The notes: generated by a model from the sequence alone, not told the origin. Numbered from the stretch's first letter, positions 19,807-28,918 are shown. The stretch: 64,000 bases of DNA from CAYOUV01 sp963790075 (GCA_963790075.1 CAWBNG010000007.1:1-64000); one strand, 5' to 3'. A program made the numbers and translations.

Positions 19807-20670
19807 TTACCATTGTACATCCGCCCCGGGCGGAAAGGGGCTGGCAGCGCGCGGGAAGGTGAACCCGGCCGCGCCTGCATGGCCGCCGCCGCCATAACGC
19901 CGGGCGATCTCAGACACATCTACCACACTTGAGAACAGGGTGACATTGGTGGTCAGGACTCCGTTTTGCATCTGGTCGGCATAGCAATAGACGAGTTCGT
20001 AGCCCAGGTCGCGGCCGCGCTGGCCCAGGTCCCCGTTCCCGGAGGCGTTCACCACCAGGGTGCGGTGGCTCTCATAACGGACCTCGAAACTGCGCGTTGC
20101 GATCAGGCGCTTGATGCCCCCCAGGCTGATCTCCCTCAACCAGGCCCCTTCTTTGATCATCCGGTCGACCGTCGCCGGATCGTCTTCGAGCAGGGGCTTC
20201 CAGAAGGTATCGTTGCCGGCCTGGTGATCCAGATGATACAAACTTTCGTTGAAGGCGCCCGTGTCGGCTTCGGCCCAGCGCCAGATGTCGCGGTCGCCGA
20301 TCAGGAGGATCGCGCGCGGGGTCGGGCGCTCTGGAAAGAAATAGCGCCAGGTCAGCACGCAGGCTGCTTCCGATAAATCGCGGATGCCCGGCCAGTCATC
20401 GGCGATCCCCTTGAATTCAGCAATGGCGCTCTTGTGATGGTCGATCCAGACCAACTCGCGTCCCGGCGCCAGACGCTGCATATCTGCAACCGGGAAGGAG
20501 AAATCCACCACCAGGACTTTTTCGGCCTGCGCCAGCGCTTCCCAGGGAATGGGTGCCGCATCATAGTCGCTTGGGATCAACTGCACTTCCGGTCCCAGCG
20601 CATAGCGCACGATGGCGCCGCTGGCATGACCGTCCGCGTCGTTGTGATGGAAACAAATGATTTTTGCCAT
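19807..20670 (-). CDS. DHH-family phosphoesterase
   Basis: This 287-residue protein has the DHH fold motifs in order: HHNDADGHASG near residue 7, VVDFSFP near residue 54, and the namesake IDHHKS near residue 76. A C-terminal DHHA1 region with YGGGGHAGAAGF follows. The family uses metal ions (usually Mn) to hydrolyse phosphodiester bonds in short RNAs, cyclic dinucleotides or pAp. This one lacks extra domains, so the substrate cannot be named. It is a single gene, divergent in function from its neighbours, separated from the ABC operon by the repeat. Confidence 0.88.
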   Translation of the reverse strand: MAKIICFHHNDADGHASGAIVRYALGPEVQLIPSDYDAAPIPWEALAQAEKVLVVDFSFPVADMQRLAPGRELVWIDHHKSAIAEFKGIADDWPGIRDLSEAACVLTWRYFFPERPTPRAILLIGDRDIWRWAEADTGAFNESLYHLDHQAGNDTFWKPLLEDDPATVDRMIKEGAWLREISLGGIKRLIATRSFEVRYESHRTLVVNASGNGDLGQRGRDLGYELVYCYADQMQNGVLTTNVTLFSSVVDVSEIARRYGGGGHAGAAGFTFPRAASPFPPGADVQW

Positions 20671-20827
20671 AGGGTGAAGAACTCCGCAATCAGCCGCCTG
20701 CCGGGGCGTACTTCACCAGACCGGTTGAGGCCGCTGGCGCTTTCGTCTGCGCAGGTCCCTATTATTATATCGTTGTATATAACTCTTCGGATGATTTGGT
20801 TGAAGAGGCAACCCTAACAACCGCCGT

Positions 20828-21484
20828 TCAGGGCACCGTCCAGGTCTGGGGACCGGAGATCTGCCGGTCGAGATCGACCCGCAGCAGGGCGAAATCGCAG
20901 TCCTCGGCCTTCAGGTCGTAGGTATCCGGCATGACGAAGAAGGTACGCGACTCGCCTGGCAGCAGTTGCTCGCCGCGCAGCCAGTTGCGGCCGAACTGCT
21001 GGCTGGCCTGGTTGGCGATCCACATGTGGCAGATCGGCACGGCGGACTGGTTGACGACCGTCAGCGAAGTGCCGCAGGGGGGCTTATTCTCCGGGGTGGA
21101 GCCGCTGATCGTCAGGGTATTGTCGGCCGCCAGGTCGAGCTTCTCGACCGTGAACGATTCCTGGGTGCAGTATTCGACCAGCGCGTCGTAGCGTCCCGGC
21201 GACAGGTAGAAGTCGGCCGCCCCCCCGCTGTGCACCGGGCGGTCTACCAGCCAATCCACGCCCCAATCGTCGCAGGCGGTCGGAGCAATATTTATGGAAC
21301 AGATGCTCATGCAGGTGTCGTTCTGCAGGGTCAGGCGCACGCGCCCCTCGGCCGGTGCGTTCATCCCGGTCGGGAGCGGGCAGGGCAGCTTCGCCCCGGG
21401 TCCGCAAGTAGCCAGGTACCCGGCCAACAGCGCGCACCCGGCCCCCAAAGTCAGGTAGCGCAGCCAGCCTAACTGTTTTCCCAT
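20828..21484 (-). CDS. Putative lipoprotein of unknown function
   Basis: The ATG at 21484 is chosen because a purine-rich site (GGGGAGGG) lies just before it, and because residues 1-25 then form a signal peptide ending GYLATC, a plausible lipobox. The 218-residue product has two similar halves. In each, a hydrophobic strand around a Cys (SICSINIAPTACDDWGVDW; VPICHMWIANQ) is followed by PGRYDALVEYCTQESF or PDTYDLKAEDCDFALL. This suggests an internal duplication of a beta-rich domain with paired cysteines. No family is recognised. It faces the outside of the cell. Confidence 0.7.
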   Translation of the reverse strand: MGKQLGWLRYLTLGAGCALLAGYLATCGPGAKLPCPLPTGMNAPAEGRVRLTLQNDTCMSICSINIAPTACDDWGVDWLVDRPVHSGGAADFYLSPGRYDALVEYCTQESFTVEKLDLAADNTLTISGSTPENKPPCGTSLTVVNQSAVPICHMWIANQASQQFGRNWLRGEQLLPGESRTFFVMPDTYDLKAEDCDFALLRVDLDRQISGPQTWTVP

Positions 21485-21678
21485 GCTCCCTCCCCGGAGT
21501 TCTCGCGTTGCCTCACCTTGTATTATAGGGAAGAATCCCGGCGAATCAAGCTGCGAGATCGCGCAATCTCCTGACTGCGCAGGCGACGACAGGAATCGGC
21601 GCATTCCGCCATCCCTGGGTTGCCCTGCGCGCTCTTCGCGCTTTCGCTTTTTATTTGATCCGACACCGGGCACAAAAA

Positions 21679-21703
21679 GACCGGGGCTCTTGCGAGCCCC
21701 AGT
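21679..21703 (-). terminator. Rho-independent terminator
   Basis: On the minus strand the sequence folds as a stem GACTGGGGCTC with loop GCAA and a GC-rich return arm, followed by TTTTT. It lies just downstream of the 33-residue membrane protein gene. Confidence 0.75.
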
Positions 21704-21733
21704 CCGGCGGGTGGGAGTGGCGGTTGGATGCTC

Positions 21734-21835
21734 TCAGACGATGCGCGGGCGGCTGAGTGAAATTCCCACGATCATGCCGACGATGAAGGTCACCAGGGCG
21801 ATGATCAGGAGTGTTTCGGGGCTGATGGATAACAT
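21734..21835 (-). CDS. Very small membrane protein (33 residues)
   Basis: The ATG at 21835 follows GAGGAGAGACCC, a strong ribosome binding site, and the frame of 33 codons ends at 21734 just before a terminator. The product starts MLSISPETLLIIALVTFIVG and ends in a basic tail (SRPRIV). It is a single membrane helix with a GMIVG glycine pattern. It is 37 bases after the other small membrane protein, so they are probably co-transcribed. Function unknown. Confidence 0.55.
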   Translation of the reverse strand: MLSISPETLLIIALVTFIVGMIVGISLSRPRIV

Positions 21836-21872
21836 GGGTCTCTCCTCTCGAGGGTTTGGGGGGCGGGCGGCG

Positions 21873-22121
21873 CTACCGGCCTTTGGCCGGGGCGAACAGG
21901 CTGCCGAGCGCCAGTTCTAGCAGCGACAGGACCAGGTCGAGGCACTTGCTCTGCAGGTCCGGCTGCGTCAGGGCAATGGCGATCAGGACGATCAGCAGCA
22001 GCAACAGGCTGATCACAATCAGCGCCCGACGTTTGGGCTTCAAGGCCTGGATCAGGACCGAGGTCCTGGTCACTTCCAGCTTGAAGAGCGGTTTGTTGGG
22101 TTTTGAGTTTTTGCGGGTCAT
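21873..22121 (-). CDS. Small membrane protein (82 residues)
   Basis: The start at ATG 22121 is supported by AGGAGG nine bases upstream. The N-terminal 40 residues are basic (MTRKNSKPNKPLFKLEVTRT). Then comes one long hydrophobic helix (LIVISLLLLLIVLIAIAL) and a short amphipathic tail (LLELALGSLFAP). It looks like a single-pass inner-membrane protein with a cytoplasmic basic N-terminus. No family is recognised. Confidence 0.6.
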   Translation of the reverse strand: MTRKNSKPNKPLFKLEVTRTSVLIQALKPKRRALIVISLLLLLIVLIAIALTQPDLQSKCLDLVLSLLELALGSLFAPAKGR

Positions 22122-22323
22122 GGGCTTCCTCCTGGCTGGGCTCGGGTCTCTGGGTACACACCCATCATAGAAGAATCCCTGAGCGCTCACTAACCCCCTT
22201 CGACCCATTTCTAAAACGGGACGAACCCCTCCTTTTGGAGTGGTTCGTCGGATGGGTTACTTACTTCATCTTGTGCAGAGCAACGCGGCTCAGCGCACGG
22301 CCTCAGGCCTGATCCCGCAGATC

Positions 22324-22953
22324 TCAGTCCTCGTCTATCGTTTTAGAGAGCAGCCCCTTCTGGAGCGCCACGGAGACCGCCTCGGTGCGGCCGCCTACGC
22401 CCAGCTTGTTGTAGATCTGCACGTTGTACTTCTTGACCGTCTTGGTCGAGATGCCCAGGCCCTCGGCGATCAGCTTGTCGGGCAGACCCTCGCACATCAG
22501 GGCCAGCACCTCGCGCTCGCGCTTCGACAGCTTGCCGTAGACGCTCTTGTCCGCGGCCGAGTTGGGCAGCAGGCGCGCCTGGTAGGCCGCCTGGATATGC
22601 GCCACCAACGCATCCTTCGAATTGAGGTAGTCCTTGTGGATCGCCCGGTCCGCCCCGGCTTTCTGGGCTGCTTCTAGCATCTCGTCGTAGGCGGTCATCA
22701 CCAGGATGCGCGTCTGCGGCGCGCCCTCCCGGATCTGGCGAATGGCAGTCAAGCCCTCGTCCTTGTTCTTGTACCAGATCATGTCCAGTAGGATCACGTC
22801 CGGCTGCTTCTCGATCACCTGCAGCACCGCCTGCTGGGCAGTCTGGGCCTTGCCGATTACCTCGATCTCGGAGGCAAAGCTCAACAGGTCGGCGATGCCC
22901 GATACCTCGTAAGGGTGGTCGTCGGCAATGATGACTCGCAATTTGTCGCTCAT
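22324..22953 (-). CDS. NarL/FixJ-family response regulator
   Basis: This 209-residue protein has a receiver domain (residues 5-125; acidic pocket IIADDH, phosphoacceptor Asp57 in VILLDMIW, Lys in HKDYLNS) and a LuxR-type helix-turn-helix at about 140-200 (LSKREREVLALMCEGLPDKLI, then ISTKTVKKYNVQIYNKLGV). Its start overlaps the kinase stop by 4 bases (ATGA), so the pair is translationally coupled and it should be phosphorylated by the kinase at 22950-26246. It would then bind DNA as a dimer. The HTH has KKYN where most relatives have KxHV. Targets are unknown. Confidence 0.93.
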   Translation of the reverse strand: MSDKLRVIIADDHPYEVSGIADLLSFASEIEVIGKAQTAQQAVLQVIEKQPDVILLDMIWYKNKDEGLTAIRQIREGAPQTRILVMTAYDEMLEAAQKAGADRAIHKDYLNSKDALVAHIQAAYQARLLPNSAADKSVYGKLSKREREVLALMCEGLPDKLIAEGLGISTKTVKKYNVQIYNKLGVGGRTEAVSVALQKGLLSKTIDED

Positions 22954-25900
22954 TTCTCTGCTCCTGCTGGCTGGACCTTGCCTGTGACGGTGATGACCGT
23001 CCCCAGCCTGGGTTGGGATTGGAAGTCGAACTCGGCCTCGATCGTATCGGCCCAGCGCTGCATGCTGTTCAGGCCATAGCGGTAGGGGCGCTGTAGGATC
23101 AAGCTCTTGTCGAAACCAAAGCCGTTGTCCTCGATCTCGAAGGTAAACTTGTGCTGGTCCTTGGCCAGGCGCAGGCTGGCGCGAATGTGGTCGCCGGCGT
23201 GTTTGGCGGTGTTGACCAGCGCCTCCAGCCCGATCTTGTACAGCGCGTATTCGATCTCAAGCGGCAGGGCTTCGCGCCCAATCACCTGCGTCTCGAGCGG
23301 GATCTTCAACAGGTCGGCGATGTGCTCCAGCGCCGGCACCAGTCCCTTTTCCTGCAGCACATCGTCGCCGCGCAGCCCGTAGTGGATCCAGCGCAGCAGT
23401 GAATGCACCGTCTGGGCCGCCTTGGAGATGTTGACCAGTTCCTGGCCCACCTCCATGAACATGTCGCGGGCCAGCTTCTCACGCGCCACTTCCAGGCGCA
23501 TGACCAGTGCACCGTGGATCAGGTTGCTGATGTCGTGCAGGTCGTAGCTCAGCGCGCGGCGGGCGGCCTTGCGCGCATCGTCGTCCAGTTGCTCGTACAG
23601 CCGCGCGCGTTCGATGGCGGTGCCGACGTGCGAGGCGAAGGTGCCGTGCATATCCTGTTCGAATTCGCTGAAGCGCCGGCCCCGACCGGTCCCCTTGCGG
23701 TTCTCGAGCTTGAGCACGCCCACTACCTGCCCCTGGCTGTCCTTGAGCGGTCCGATCAAGAGCGACTGGCACTCGCCGGACGGCAGGTGCTGCAGGTGCT
23801 CCAGAAACGGTTGGGTCGCGTGGCCGGACCAGGCCGGGTGCTGCCTGTATTCGTCGCCGCCAAAATTCAGGCACTCGCCCGTGCGCGCCACGAAGGCTGT
23901 CAGGCCGGGGGCCTCCAGCGGGCTCTCCTTGCGATCCCACACCTCGGGCGGGATGGCGCTCGAGTAGACCAGGTCGATCGTCTTGCGCTCTTTGTTATGC
24001 AGGTAGAGCGAGCAGTCTTCCACCTCGAAGATCTCCGCCGCCTGGTTGGCGCAGTACTCGACCAGCTCCTTCAGGCTGGTGTGCTGGATCAGCCCGCTGC
24101 TGACTTCGACCAGGCGCTCCAGCATGCGCGTCTGCCCGGTCACCTGTTCGTACAGCAGGGCATTCTCGATCGCGATCGCGGCCTGGTTGCAGAGCATCTC
24201 CAGCATCGGGATGACCTTGCGCCGGTCGTAGCGGTTGGGCTTGTAGCTGTGCACGAACAGCACTCCCAGCGTCTTGCCGGAGGCTGTGATCGGCAGCCCG
24301 CCGTACGAGCGGAAACCGCTCTGCAGGATGACCGGGTTGTGGCGCCGGTCGTTGGGCTTGACCTTGTTGAAGAACAGCGGCTTACCGGCCTCGATCACCC
24401 GGTTGGTGACCCCCTCCGGGCGGGTGCGTAGGTGCAGCGGCTGCCCGATGGTCTCGGTCTCGTAGCTGCGGTTCAGGCCGCCGTTCTCGTCCAGCAGCAC
24501 CACCCCGCTGTGGTCCGAGGCGCTGACCCCCTTGGCCATGGTGACGATCTTGACGAGCACGTCTTCCAGCTTGATCGACGAAGCCACCGCGCGCGAGACC
24601 TGGAAGAGCTTGTCCAGGTTCTCCATCTGGGCTTTCTGCTCGCGGAACAGGTTGGCGTTGGCGATGGCGATCGCCACCTGGTTGGCGAAGGTCAGCGCCA
24701 CCCCCTCCATCTCGGGCGTGTAGAAGCCTGCCTGGTGGTGGTCGAGCGAGAGCATACCGATCACCCGCCCGCGGTAGATCAGCGGCACGCCCATCCAGGA
24801 GCGGATGTGTCCCGAATGGAACTTCTCGGCCTCCTCCTGGAAGTGCGGGTACGTGCGGCGCACATCGTCCAACCGCAGTGGGGCCTTGGTCCGGATCACC
24901 CTGCCGTTCGGGTACTTCGCGTCGGAGAGCGGGAACTTGAGCCGCATCACCCGCCCGCGGTCGTCGAAGCCGCGGCAGGCGACGATCTTGAGCTGCTCCG
25001 CTTCGAGCACCTGGATCGAGATACTGCTGTAAGGGATGACGTGCGCCAACTCGTTCAGGATTTCCGGAAGCATCTTCCTGAGATTCAGGTTGGTGTTGAT
25101 CTTGCGCGAGACCTCCAGCAGGCTGTCGGCCAGGAGGCGGCGCTCCTGCTCCTGCTTGTACAGGCGGCCCTTCTCGAGCGCCATGGCCGCCTGCGCGGCC
25201 ACCATACTTAGCAGTTGAATGTCGTCCGCGGCGAAAGCCTCCCTGGCGCTGCTGTCCACGCTCAGGATGCCGACCACGCGCGCGCCGACCAGCAGCGGCG
25301 CAACCAGCAGCGCGTGCAGGTCCGCTTCCCCGCGATCCACGAAGTCGGGATCGGCGGCGGTGTCGGGCACGTACTCGACCCGCTGGTTGCGGATGGCGCG
25401 CCCGGCGATGCCTTCCTGCGCCCGCAGCGGGGCCCGGCTGCTCTTGGACGGGGATTGGGGACTGACGGCCTGCAGGACCAAATGCCCGCTGGCTTCGTCC
25501 ACCAGGTAAATCGAGCTCTTAGCCGCGTTGTGGATCACGGAACGCACTTCGTCGACGATCACCTGCCCCAACTGGACCCAATCCGAGACGCTGTTGACGC
25601 GGTTCTGGATGGCGTAGACGGTGTTGACCTGCTGGTAGCGCAGCTGAACAGTCTTCAACAGGCGGTTGTTCTCGAGCGCAATGGCTGCCATGGAGGCGAT
25701 CGTGACCAGGAAATCCTGGTCGTCGGCGTCGAAGCCTTCGCGGATCAAGCGGTCGCCCCTGTCCAGTTTGTTGACCACCCGCAGCACGCCGAAGGAACGG
25801 TCCTGCCCGTTGAGCGGCACGGCCATCAAATGCCGCACCTGGTGCGTCTTTAAATGTTCCTGGTAGGCTTCCAGGTACTTGGAGACCACCTGCGGATCCT

Positions 25901-26246
25901 GGCCCACCCGGTTGCGCCGCACAGCCTGCCCGTACTTGGAGCCCGACCCGGCCTGGATCACCTGCCCGGTAATGCCCTCGCCCAACTGGTAGCACTCTTC
26001 GGCCAGCCAATCCGCTTCGACGCCGGCAATCGCCTGGCGATAAAGACCTTCCCCGTTCAGCAGGAACAGGCTGGAGGTCTCGGCGTTCAGACGTTTGCGC
26101 GTCTCGAAGACGACGAAATTCATCAGCTCCTGCGGGTCGTCGAAGCCGGCCAGGCGCTTGCCCATCTCGACGTAGGTCTCCTGCCACAGCGTGCGCTGGG
26201 AAAGCAGGGTTTTGACCCGCTCCCCATACCGCTGGAGCTGCTTCAT
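22950..26246 (-). CDS. Five-GAF-domain sensor histidine kinase (HisKA_3 type)
   Basis: This 1,098-residue protein has no membrane segments. Five GAF domains follow one another at about residues 15-190, 200-360, 370-545, 550-710 and 715-885, each ending in the typical AIEN/ALEK helix. The dimerisation and phosphotransfer segment near 890-960 carries SYDLHDISNLIHG, with His in DLHD. The HATPase near 985-1090 has an N box (IGLEALVNTAKHAGD) and a G box (IEDNGFGFD). GAF domains bind small ligands, cofactors or light-sensing pigments; no pigment-binding Cys is obvious. Its start overlaps the PAS protein stop by one base (TAATG) and its stop overlaps the regulator start. It is likely the soluble signalling hub of the three-gene operon. 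Confidence 0.93.
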   Translation of the reverse strand: MKQLQRYGERVKTLLSQRTLWQETYVEMGKRLAGFDDPQELMNFVVFETRKRLNAETSSLFLLNGEGLYRQAIAGVEADWLAEECYQLGEGITGQVIQAGSGSKYGQAVRRNRVGQDPQVVSKYLEAYQEHLKTHQVRHLMAVPLNGQDRSFGVLRVVNKLDRGDRLIREGFDADDQDFLVTIASMAAIALENNRLLKTVQLRYQQVNTVYAIQNRVNSVSDWVQLGQVIVDEVRSVIHNAAKSSIYLVDEASGHLVLQAVSPQSPSKSSRAPLRAQEGIAGRAIRNQRVEYVPDTAADPDFVDRGEADLHALLVAPLLVGARVVGILSVDSSAREAFAADDIQLLSMVAAQAAMALEKGRLYKQEQERRLLADSLLEVSRKINTNLNLRKMLPEILNELAHVIPYSSISIQVLEAEQLKIVACRGFDDRGRVMRLKFPLSDAKYPNGRVIRTKAPLRLDDVRRTYPHFQEEAEKFHSGHIRSWMGVPLIYRGRVIGMLSLDHHQAGFYTPEMEGVALTFANQVAIAIANANLFREQKAQMENLDKLFQVSRAVASSIKLEDVLVKIVTMAKGVSASDHSGVVLLDENGGLNRSYETETIGQPLHLRTRPEGVTNRVIEAGKPLFFNKVKPNDRRHNPVILQSGFRSYGGLPITASGKTLGVLFVHSYKPNRYDRRKVIPMLEMLCNQAAIAIENALLYEQVTGQTRMLERLVEVSSGLIQHTSLKELVEYCANQAAEIFEVEDCSLYLHNKERKTIDLVYSSAIPPEVWDRKESPLEAPGLTAFVARTGECLNFGGDEYRQHPAWSGHATQPFLEHLQHLPSGECQSLLIGPLKDSQGQVVGVLKLENRKGTGRGRRFSEFEQDMHGTFASHVGTAIERARLYEQLDDDARKAARRALSYDLHDISNLIHGALVMRLEVAREKLARDMFMEVGQELVNISKAAQTVHSLLRWIHYGLRGDDVLQEKGLVPALEHIADLLKIPLETQVIGREALPLEIEYALYKIGLEALVNTAKHAGDHIRASLRLAKDQHKFTFEIEDNGFGFDKSLILQRPYRYGLNSMQRWADTIEAEFDFQSQPRLGTVITVTGKVQPAGAEK

Positions 26247-27118
26247 TAATCTTTTTCCAGCCGGCGGGGCTGGTCGAGGTCCTTAACGATCCCCAAGGCT
26301 TCCTGGACCTGGCCACGTTCGCTTTCCAAGGCGATCAGATTGACTTCCACGTGGTAGTCATTCCCGTTCCGGTCCACAAAGACTCCCTGACTGGTGGCGG
26401 GCGGCGCTTCGGATTCGTGCCCCCCCCAGGCCGGCACGAAAGCAAATAACCGTACTTCGCAGCGGAAGTATTCGCTGCTGGGCTGGCCGCGGGTATAGGG
26501 TCCGTGGCGCTCCTGTAGCGCCTGGTTGACGTACACCAACCGCATTTCTTTGTCTTGAATAAAGACCCCGTTCTCCAAAGATTGGAACAGGTTCCTGAAG
26601 GCCGTGCTTTCGTCCTGCAATTCCAGCGCCAGGGGGGTCCGTCGGCGGATAGCGTAGGCCAGGCTCATGGCCAGCAGCAGGATAAATCGCGGCCAGAAGA
26701 TCGAGGCCAGGGGCCCTCCCAGCGGAAGCCAGTCCGCCCCTGCGATCGGCAAGCCGGTCAGATGCAGCACGACCCCGTACAGGTTGATGCCTTCGAAGGC
26801 GATCACGGCCAGCGCCGGGAATGGGCTCAGGAAATGCACCGCAAAGAAGAGCGGGATGAAATAAAAGAAATAAATGTCCGCGCGCGGATCGCCCGAGAGC
26901 AGATAGAAGGACGAATAGATCAGGATCTCGAAACAAAACTGAGCCAGCTTGACCCAGGTATGCATGAACCATTCAGAGTGCAGCGTGCCCCAAAAACCAG
27001 AGAGAACGTTGTAGACGAAATAGGCGAACAGGGTCAGCTTGATCCACAGCAATTGGCCCGGGTCGAACTCGACCCGGCGCGTGACGAAATACAGCACCAG
27101 CCCCACCAGGGCGGCCAT
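26246..27118 (-). CDS. Membrane protein with C-terminal PAS domain, sensor of the GAF-kinase operon
   Basis: The uninterrupted frame from ATG 27118 gives 290 residues. About six membrane helices fill residues 1-160. A PAS domain follows (LFQSLENGVFIQDKEMRLVY, then a PAC-like DRNGNDYHVEVNLIALES). There is no kinase domain. The stop overlaps the kinase start by one base, so it is probably the membrane input partner. A better start may be ATG 27227 behind GGAGAAAAG, giving MLHTGNLSSSLRERMLHVQR. That frame joins this one if the TTTT at about 27135 is read as TTT, so the true N-terminus may be 36 residues longer and hidden by a frameshift. Confidence 0.75.
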   Translation of the reverse strand: MAALVGLVLYFVTRRVEFDPGQLLWIKLTLFAYFVYNVLSGFWGTLHSEWFMHTWVKLAQFCFEILIYSSFYLLSGDPRADIYFFYFIPLFFAVHFLSPFPALAVIAFEGINLYGVVLHLTGLPIAGADWLPLGGPLASIFWPRFILLLAMSLAYAIRRRTPLALELQDESTAFRNLFQSLENGVFIQDKEMRLVYVNQALQERHGPYTRGQPSSEYFRCEVRLFAFVPAWGGHESEAPPATSQGVFVDRNGNDYHVEVNLIALESERGQVQEALGIVKDLDQPRRLEKD

Positions 27119-27288
27119 GCGCACGAACCAGTTAAAAGTACAATGACCCCTTTTCGCCTTCCAGCAGGCGCTGGACGTGCAGCATTCTCTCTCTGAGGCT
27201 ACTCGACAAATTTCCCGTATGCAACATGGCTTTTCTCCGGTGCTTGGCGGTTTGTGTGCTGAAGCTGGCGGCCCAAATTCGGCTGTGT

Positions 27289-28101
27289 TTAAAACAGCTT
27301 CAGGAAAAAGAAGAAGAAGATTCCGGCGATCAGGCAGTACAGCCCAAAGAAGACCAACAAATTCCGGCTCAGGTACTTGTACAGGATGCGGATCGAGACC
27401 AGGCCGCTGGCAAACGAGAGCAGCAATCCGGCCAGTAGCACGAAGGTATTGCCCCGGACGAACCCGCCGCCTGGCAGCCAGGCCATCCCGCCGCCCTCCT
27501 GCAGGAAGGTGAAAACGTTGGCGAAGAAGATCGTCGGCAGGGACAACAGGAAGGATAAGTCCAGGGCTTCGACCCAGACCAGGCTCAGCAGCAGGCCGGT
27601 GCTCAGAGTCATGCCCAAACGCGAGACGCCCGGGATGGCCGTCAGTCCCTGCACCAGGCCGATCAGGATAAATTCCCGCCAGCCCAGCTCCCTGAAGGTG
27701 CGTTTGCCCTGTGGGGAAAACCAGCCGATCCACACCAGCACGGCTCCATTCACGATCCATAAGAGCGGCACCAGGCTGGCTTGCTCGGAGACGATCTGAT
27801 CGGCAATCTGCTTCACGCCCAAGCCAACCAGACCGGTGGTCAGGAAGGAGAGTGCAAAGTAGGACAGCAGCTTCCAGCCGAACCTGCCGCTGAGCAGCCC
27901 CCAGGTCTGCCGGCGATATTTGACCAGGATGGCCAGGAAAGTGCCGATGTGAAAAAACACCACCAGATCGAATGAAATGGAGGTGTGCAGGAGACGGCTG
28001 AAAACCACGAGGTGACCCGAACTACTGATCGGGAATATCTCCGAGATTCCCTGGATCAGGGCGAGCAACAGGATCTTCCAGCCGTTGAGCAAGGTGAGCA
28101 T
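27289..28101 (-). CDS. uppP: Undecaprenyl-diphosphatase
   Basis: This 270-residue polytopic membrane protein shows both BacA/UppP signatures. The first is GISEIFPISSSGHL near residues 18-31, with the catalytic Glu and the PISSSGH motif. The second is PGVSRLGMTLSTGLL near residues 155-170, with the key Arg. It removes a phosphate from undecaprenyl diphosphate so that the lipid carrier can be reused in peptidoglycan and surface polymer synthesis. It is upstream of the PAS-kinase operon on the same strand, with about 60 bases between it and the probable upstream start of the PAS protein gene. Confidence 0.95.
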   Translation of the reverse strand: MLTLLNGWKILLLALIQGISEIFPISSSGHLVVFSRLLHTSISFDLVVFFHIGTFLAILVKYRRQTWGLLSGRFGWKLLSYFALSFLTTGLVGLGVKQIADQIVSEQASLVPLLWIVNGAVLVWIGWFSPQGKRTFRELGWREFILIGLVQGLTAIPGVSRLGMTLSTGLLLSLVWVEALDLSFLLSLPTIFFANVFTFLQEGGGMAWLPGGGFVRGNTFVLLAGLLLSFASGLVSIRILYKYLSRNLLVFFGLYCLIAGIFFFFFLKLF

Positions 28102-28188
28102 GCTGCTATTGTAGCAAAATCCTGGCCCAAGAACTTACGTCCAAGGAACCAGTTTTCGAGTGAGGGTATACTCCTTTTGACCCCATTT

Positions 28189-28218
28189 CACATCCGAGGC
28201 TTGGATGCCTCGGATGTG
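28189..28218. repeat. 12-bp-stem inverted repeat upstream of uppP
   Basis: CACATCCGAGGC and its exact complement are separated by 6 bases. It lies between uppP and the end of the DUF981 gene with no T-run on either side, so it is more likely an operator or a transcript-stabilising hairpin than a simple terminator. Confidence 0.5.
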
Positions 28219-28250
28219 CGGCTTCCAGCAACACCTCCACAGGCAGAAAT

Positions 28251-28283
28251 AAAAAAAGACCGGGGGATGCTTTCCGCCCGGTC
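28251..28283 (-). terminator. Rho-independent terminator after the DUF981 gene
   Basis: On the minus strand a GACCGGG / CCCGGTC stem is followed by TTTTTTT, 22 bases past the stop of the DUF981 gene. Confidence 0.75.
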
Positions 28284-28304
28284 CGGGGTGCAAAATATGC
28301 CAGT

Positions 28305-28883
28305 TTATTTAGCCATCGTAGCAGGGACCCAACTGGAGAAGCTGGCCAGGTGGCTCCACAGCGAACCGTAGAAGGTCACAGCCCAGATGGCGGCGGTTGC
28401 CAGCAGCACCAGGATCGCGATCCAGCGCACCAGCTTGTTGTCACGGAACCATCTCAGGAAGGGGAAGGAGAACACACCGCCCAAACCAGCCAGCACGAAG
28501 CCAACGGCCGCAGCCAGCGGTTCCTTGCCCAGCTGCAGGCTCCAAATGCGCAGACCGACAATGACCGCGTCTACACCAGCAAAGAAACCGTAAATCGAGA
28601 CCGGCAGCATATCCCAGCCCTTGGCTAAAGAAATTGCGGTAGCCAGGAAGACCACGCCGAACAGGGTCGTGGCGTCGCCGTAGCCGACGTTGTAAGCGCC
28701 CGGCAGCGGCCAGGTGAAGGAAAGCCGCAGACCCAGGATCAGGGAGAGTAAACCGGTCACACCGAATGCGGCTGCGTAGGGCTTCTGGTCTTCGGCGTCG
28801 AGCCCCTTCCACAGATAATACGCCAGCAGGGTGGTCCCGGCGACCAGGTTGATCATCACCAGGGTCAGAAAATCGATAAACAT
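28305..28883 (-). CDS. DUF981-family membrane protein
   Basis: The ATG at 28883 is chosen because AAGGAGG precedes it. The 192-residue product has about six hydrophobic helices and starts MFIDFLTLVMINLVAGTTLL. The start, the LSFTWPLPGAYN loop and a total length near 195 residues fit DUF981 integral membrane proteins as I remember them. Function is unknown. A perfect 28-base palindrome lies 35 bases upstream of the start, which points to control by a dimeric repressor. A strong terminator follows. Confidence 0.75.
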   Translation of the reverse strand: MFIDFLTLVMINLVAGTTLLAYYLWKGLDAEDQKPYAAAFGVTGLLSLILGLRLSFTWPLPGAYNVGYGDATTLFGVVFLATAISLAKGWDMLPVSIYGFFAGVDAVIVGLRIWSLQLGKEPLAAAVGFVLAGLGGVFSFPFLRWFRDNKLVRWIAILVLLATAAIWAVTFYGSLWSHLASFSSWVPATMAK

Positions 28884-28918
28884 ACGAACTGCCTCCTTAA
28901 AGACTGTAATAGGTTTAT

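Noticed and set aside
26246..27760. 504-codon frame for the PAS protein
   Set aside because: The first 200 codons overlap uppP out of frame and contain no hydrophobic pattern.
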